DNA from: a virus
IMG/VR virus record: IMGVR_UViG_3300050010_000309
Coordinates: 1 to 21,477 of that record
DNA: 21,477 nucleotides
Strand: one strand, 5' to 3'
A model generated the notes under the pieces. That model ran no database searches, was not told the origin of the DNA, and was given only the letters and a program-made list of their open reading frames with translations. Below are positions 20,988 to 21,477 of the stretch, piece by piece. The position numbers and the translations under genes are program-made. Each line of letters starts with the position of its first letter. Position 1 is the first letter of the stretch.

Positions 20988-21477
20988 TCATAAGTGGCGG
21001 ATGCCTTTCCAGCCCCGCTGGGCTTTGCCGCTGCCGTCGTGAATGTCATTGCGAGTGGTGGTGCCGAACTGCCTTACCACCACGTCACCAATCAGCGAGC
21101 CGAATTTGTTCTTGGTCAGGGCCGTCCAGCCGTGCTGGTTGCAAAATTCGACATATGCCGAGAAACAATCCGGCACGGTTAGCTGCCCTTCGGCATCTCG
21201 CGTCAAGCACTCGCGGACAAAAACCGCGTGGCCTTCGGATTCGAGCAACAGATTATCCACGCTCCTTTGTTGCTGGCTGTTGAGATTCAGTTGCCAGCCA
21301 TCGGCGCGGAGTTTGTCCAGGCCGACCAGCATCCAATTCAACACGCCACTGGCTTCCTTGCTGAGAATCTGCTGATCCAGGTCGGCAATCACCTTCTCCG
21401 GTTTCGACTTGTGGTGCTCAATTCGCTCCGGGTGCATCATCTGGAAGGTAGCATTTCTACATTGTGGCCACAATATG
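20988..21477 (-). CDS. P4/D5-type DNA primase-helicase, C-terminal part (partial, runs off right edge)
   Basis: About 163 codons ending at TGA 20990-20988. The frame is open to the window edge, so the N-terminal primase and most of the helicase lie outside. The pattern ADLDQQILSKEASGVLNWML, GLDKLRADGW, LLLESEGHAVFVRECL and then YVEFCNQHGWTALTKNKFG matches the region after the helicase core in phage and P4/D5-family primases, ending in a winged-helix-like domain. The tail TTRNDIHDGSGKAQRGWKGIRHL is also typical. These enzymes unwind and prime at the phage origin. The ending, not the catalytic part, is what is visible, so identity rests on this C-terminal pattern. It could start as late as the internal ATG pair, but that is less likely. 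Confidence 0.75.
   Translation of the reverse strand, partial: ILWPQCRNATFQMMHPERIEHHKSKPEKVIADLDQQILSKEASGVLNWMLVGLDKLRADGWQLNLNSQQQRSVDNLLLESEGHAVFVRECLTRDAEGQLTVPDCFSAYVEFCNQHGWTALTKNKFGSLIGDVVVRQFGTTTRNDIHDGSGKAQRGWKGIRHL

Noticed and set aside
21461-21474. 14-bp perfect palindrome ATTGTGGCCACAAT
   Set aside because: It lies inside the primase coding frame at the window edge. A single copy gives no basis for a regulatory call.

Overview
The window is a contiguous piece of a tailed-phage genome, most likely a short-tailed (podovirus-like) phage. It carries a large terminase, a portal protein of about 760 residues, a gp11-like connector protein, a tail-nozzle-like protein, FnIII-rich tail proteins, glutamine-rich ejection-type proteins and a very large DarB-like methylase/helicase protein. 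I see no bacterial housekeeping genes, integrase, tRNA or CRISPR array. The host cannot be read from the sequence. The DNA is GC-rich, Shine-Dalgarno sites are rare, and the type of conserved phage 'hypotheticals' is mostly known from metagenomic phages.

There are three transcription blocks. (1) 12552 down to 1, minus strand: a tail and ejection block. In order of transcription it holds a small secreted-looking protein, a tail-fibre-like protein with a signal peptide, a nozzle N-terminal piece carrying four FnIII domains, the nozzle body, an FnIII plus IPT/TIG protein, a gp11-like connector, an Ala/Ser/Gln-rich virion protein, a Gln-rich coiled-coil protein, and the start (over 1130 residues) of an N6-adenine-methylase plus strawberry-notch-type helicase protein that leaves the window. 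(2) 12577 to 19051, plus strand: a packaging block of terminase, two cysteine-rich small proteins, portal, a HELIE-motif protein and an ATP-grasp ligase of PurD type. Genes in it overlap or almost touch. (3) 21477 down to about 19175, minus strand: the end of a replication block, with the C-terminal part of a P4/D5-type primase-helicase, a small coiled-coil protein, a repeat-rich non-coding stretch of about 600 bp, and a conserved 186-residue phage protein that may act in replication or regulation.

Blocks 1 and 2 diverge from a short promoter region (12553-12603) containing the inverted repeat TGTAGC-N4-GCTACA. An almost identical element sits exactly at the start codon of the 186-residue gene at 19879, which suggests one regulator controls both the late divergent promoters and the replication-side gene. 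Blocks 2 and 3 converge at about 19052-19175.

The most unusual points are: the nozzle protein split into two same-frame ORFs with an FnIII array at the break; the ATP-grasp ligase next to the HELIE protein at the end of the packaging operon; the shared operator; and the repeat-rich stretch with iteron-like arrays and a very strong G-run on the minus strand. No major capsid protein is recognisable between or beside the packaging and tail genes.
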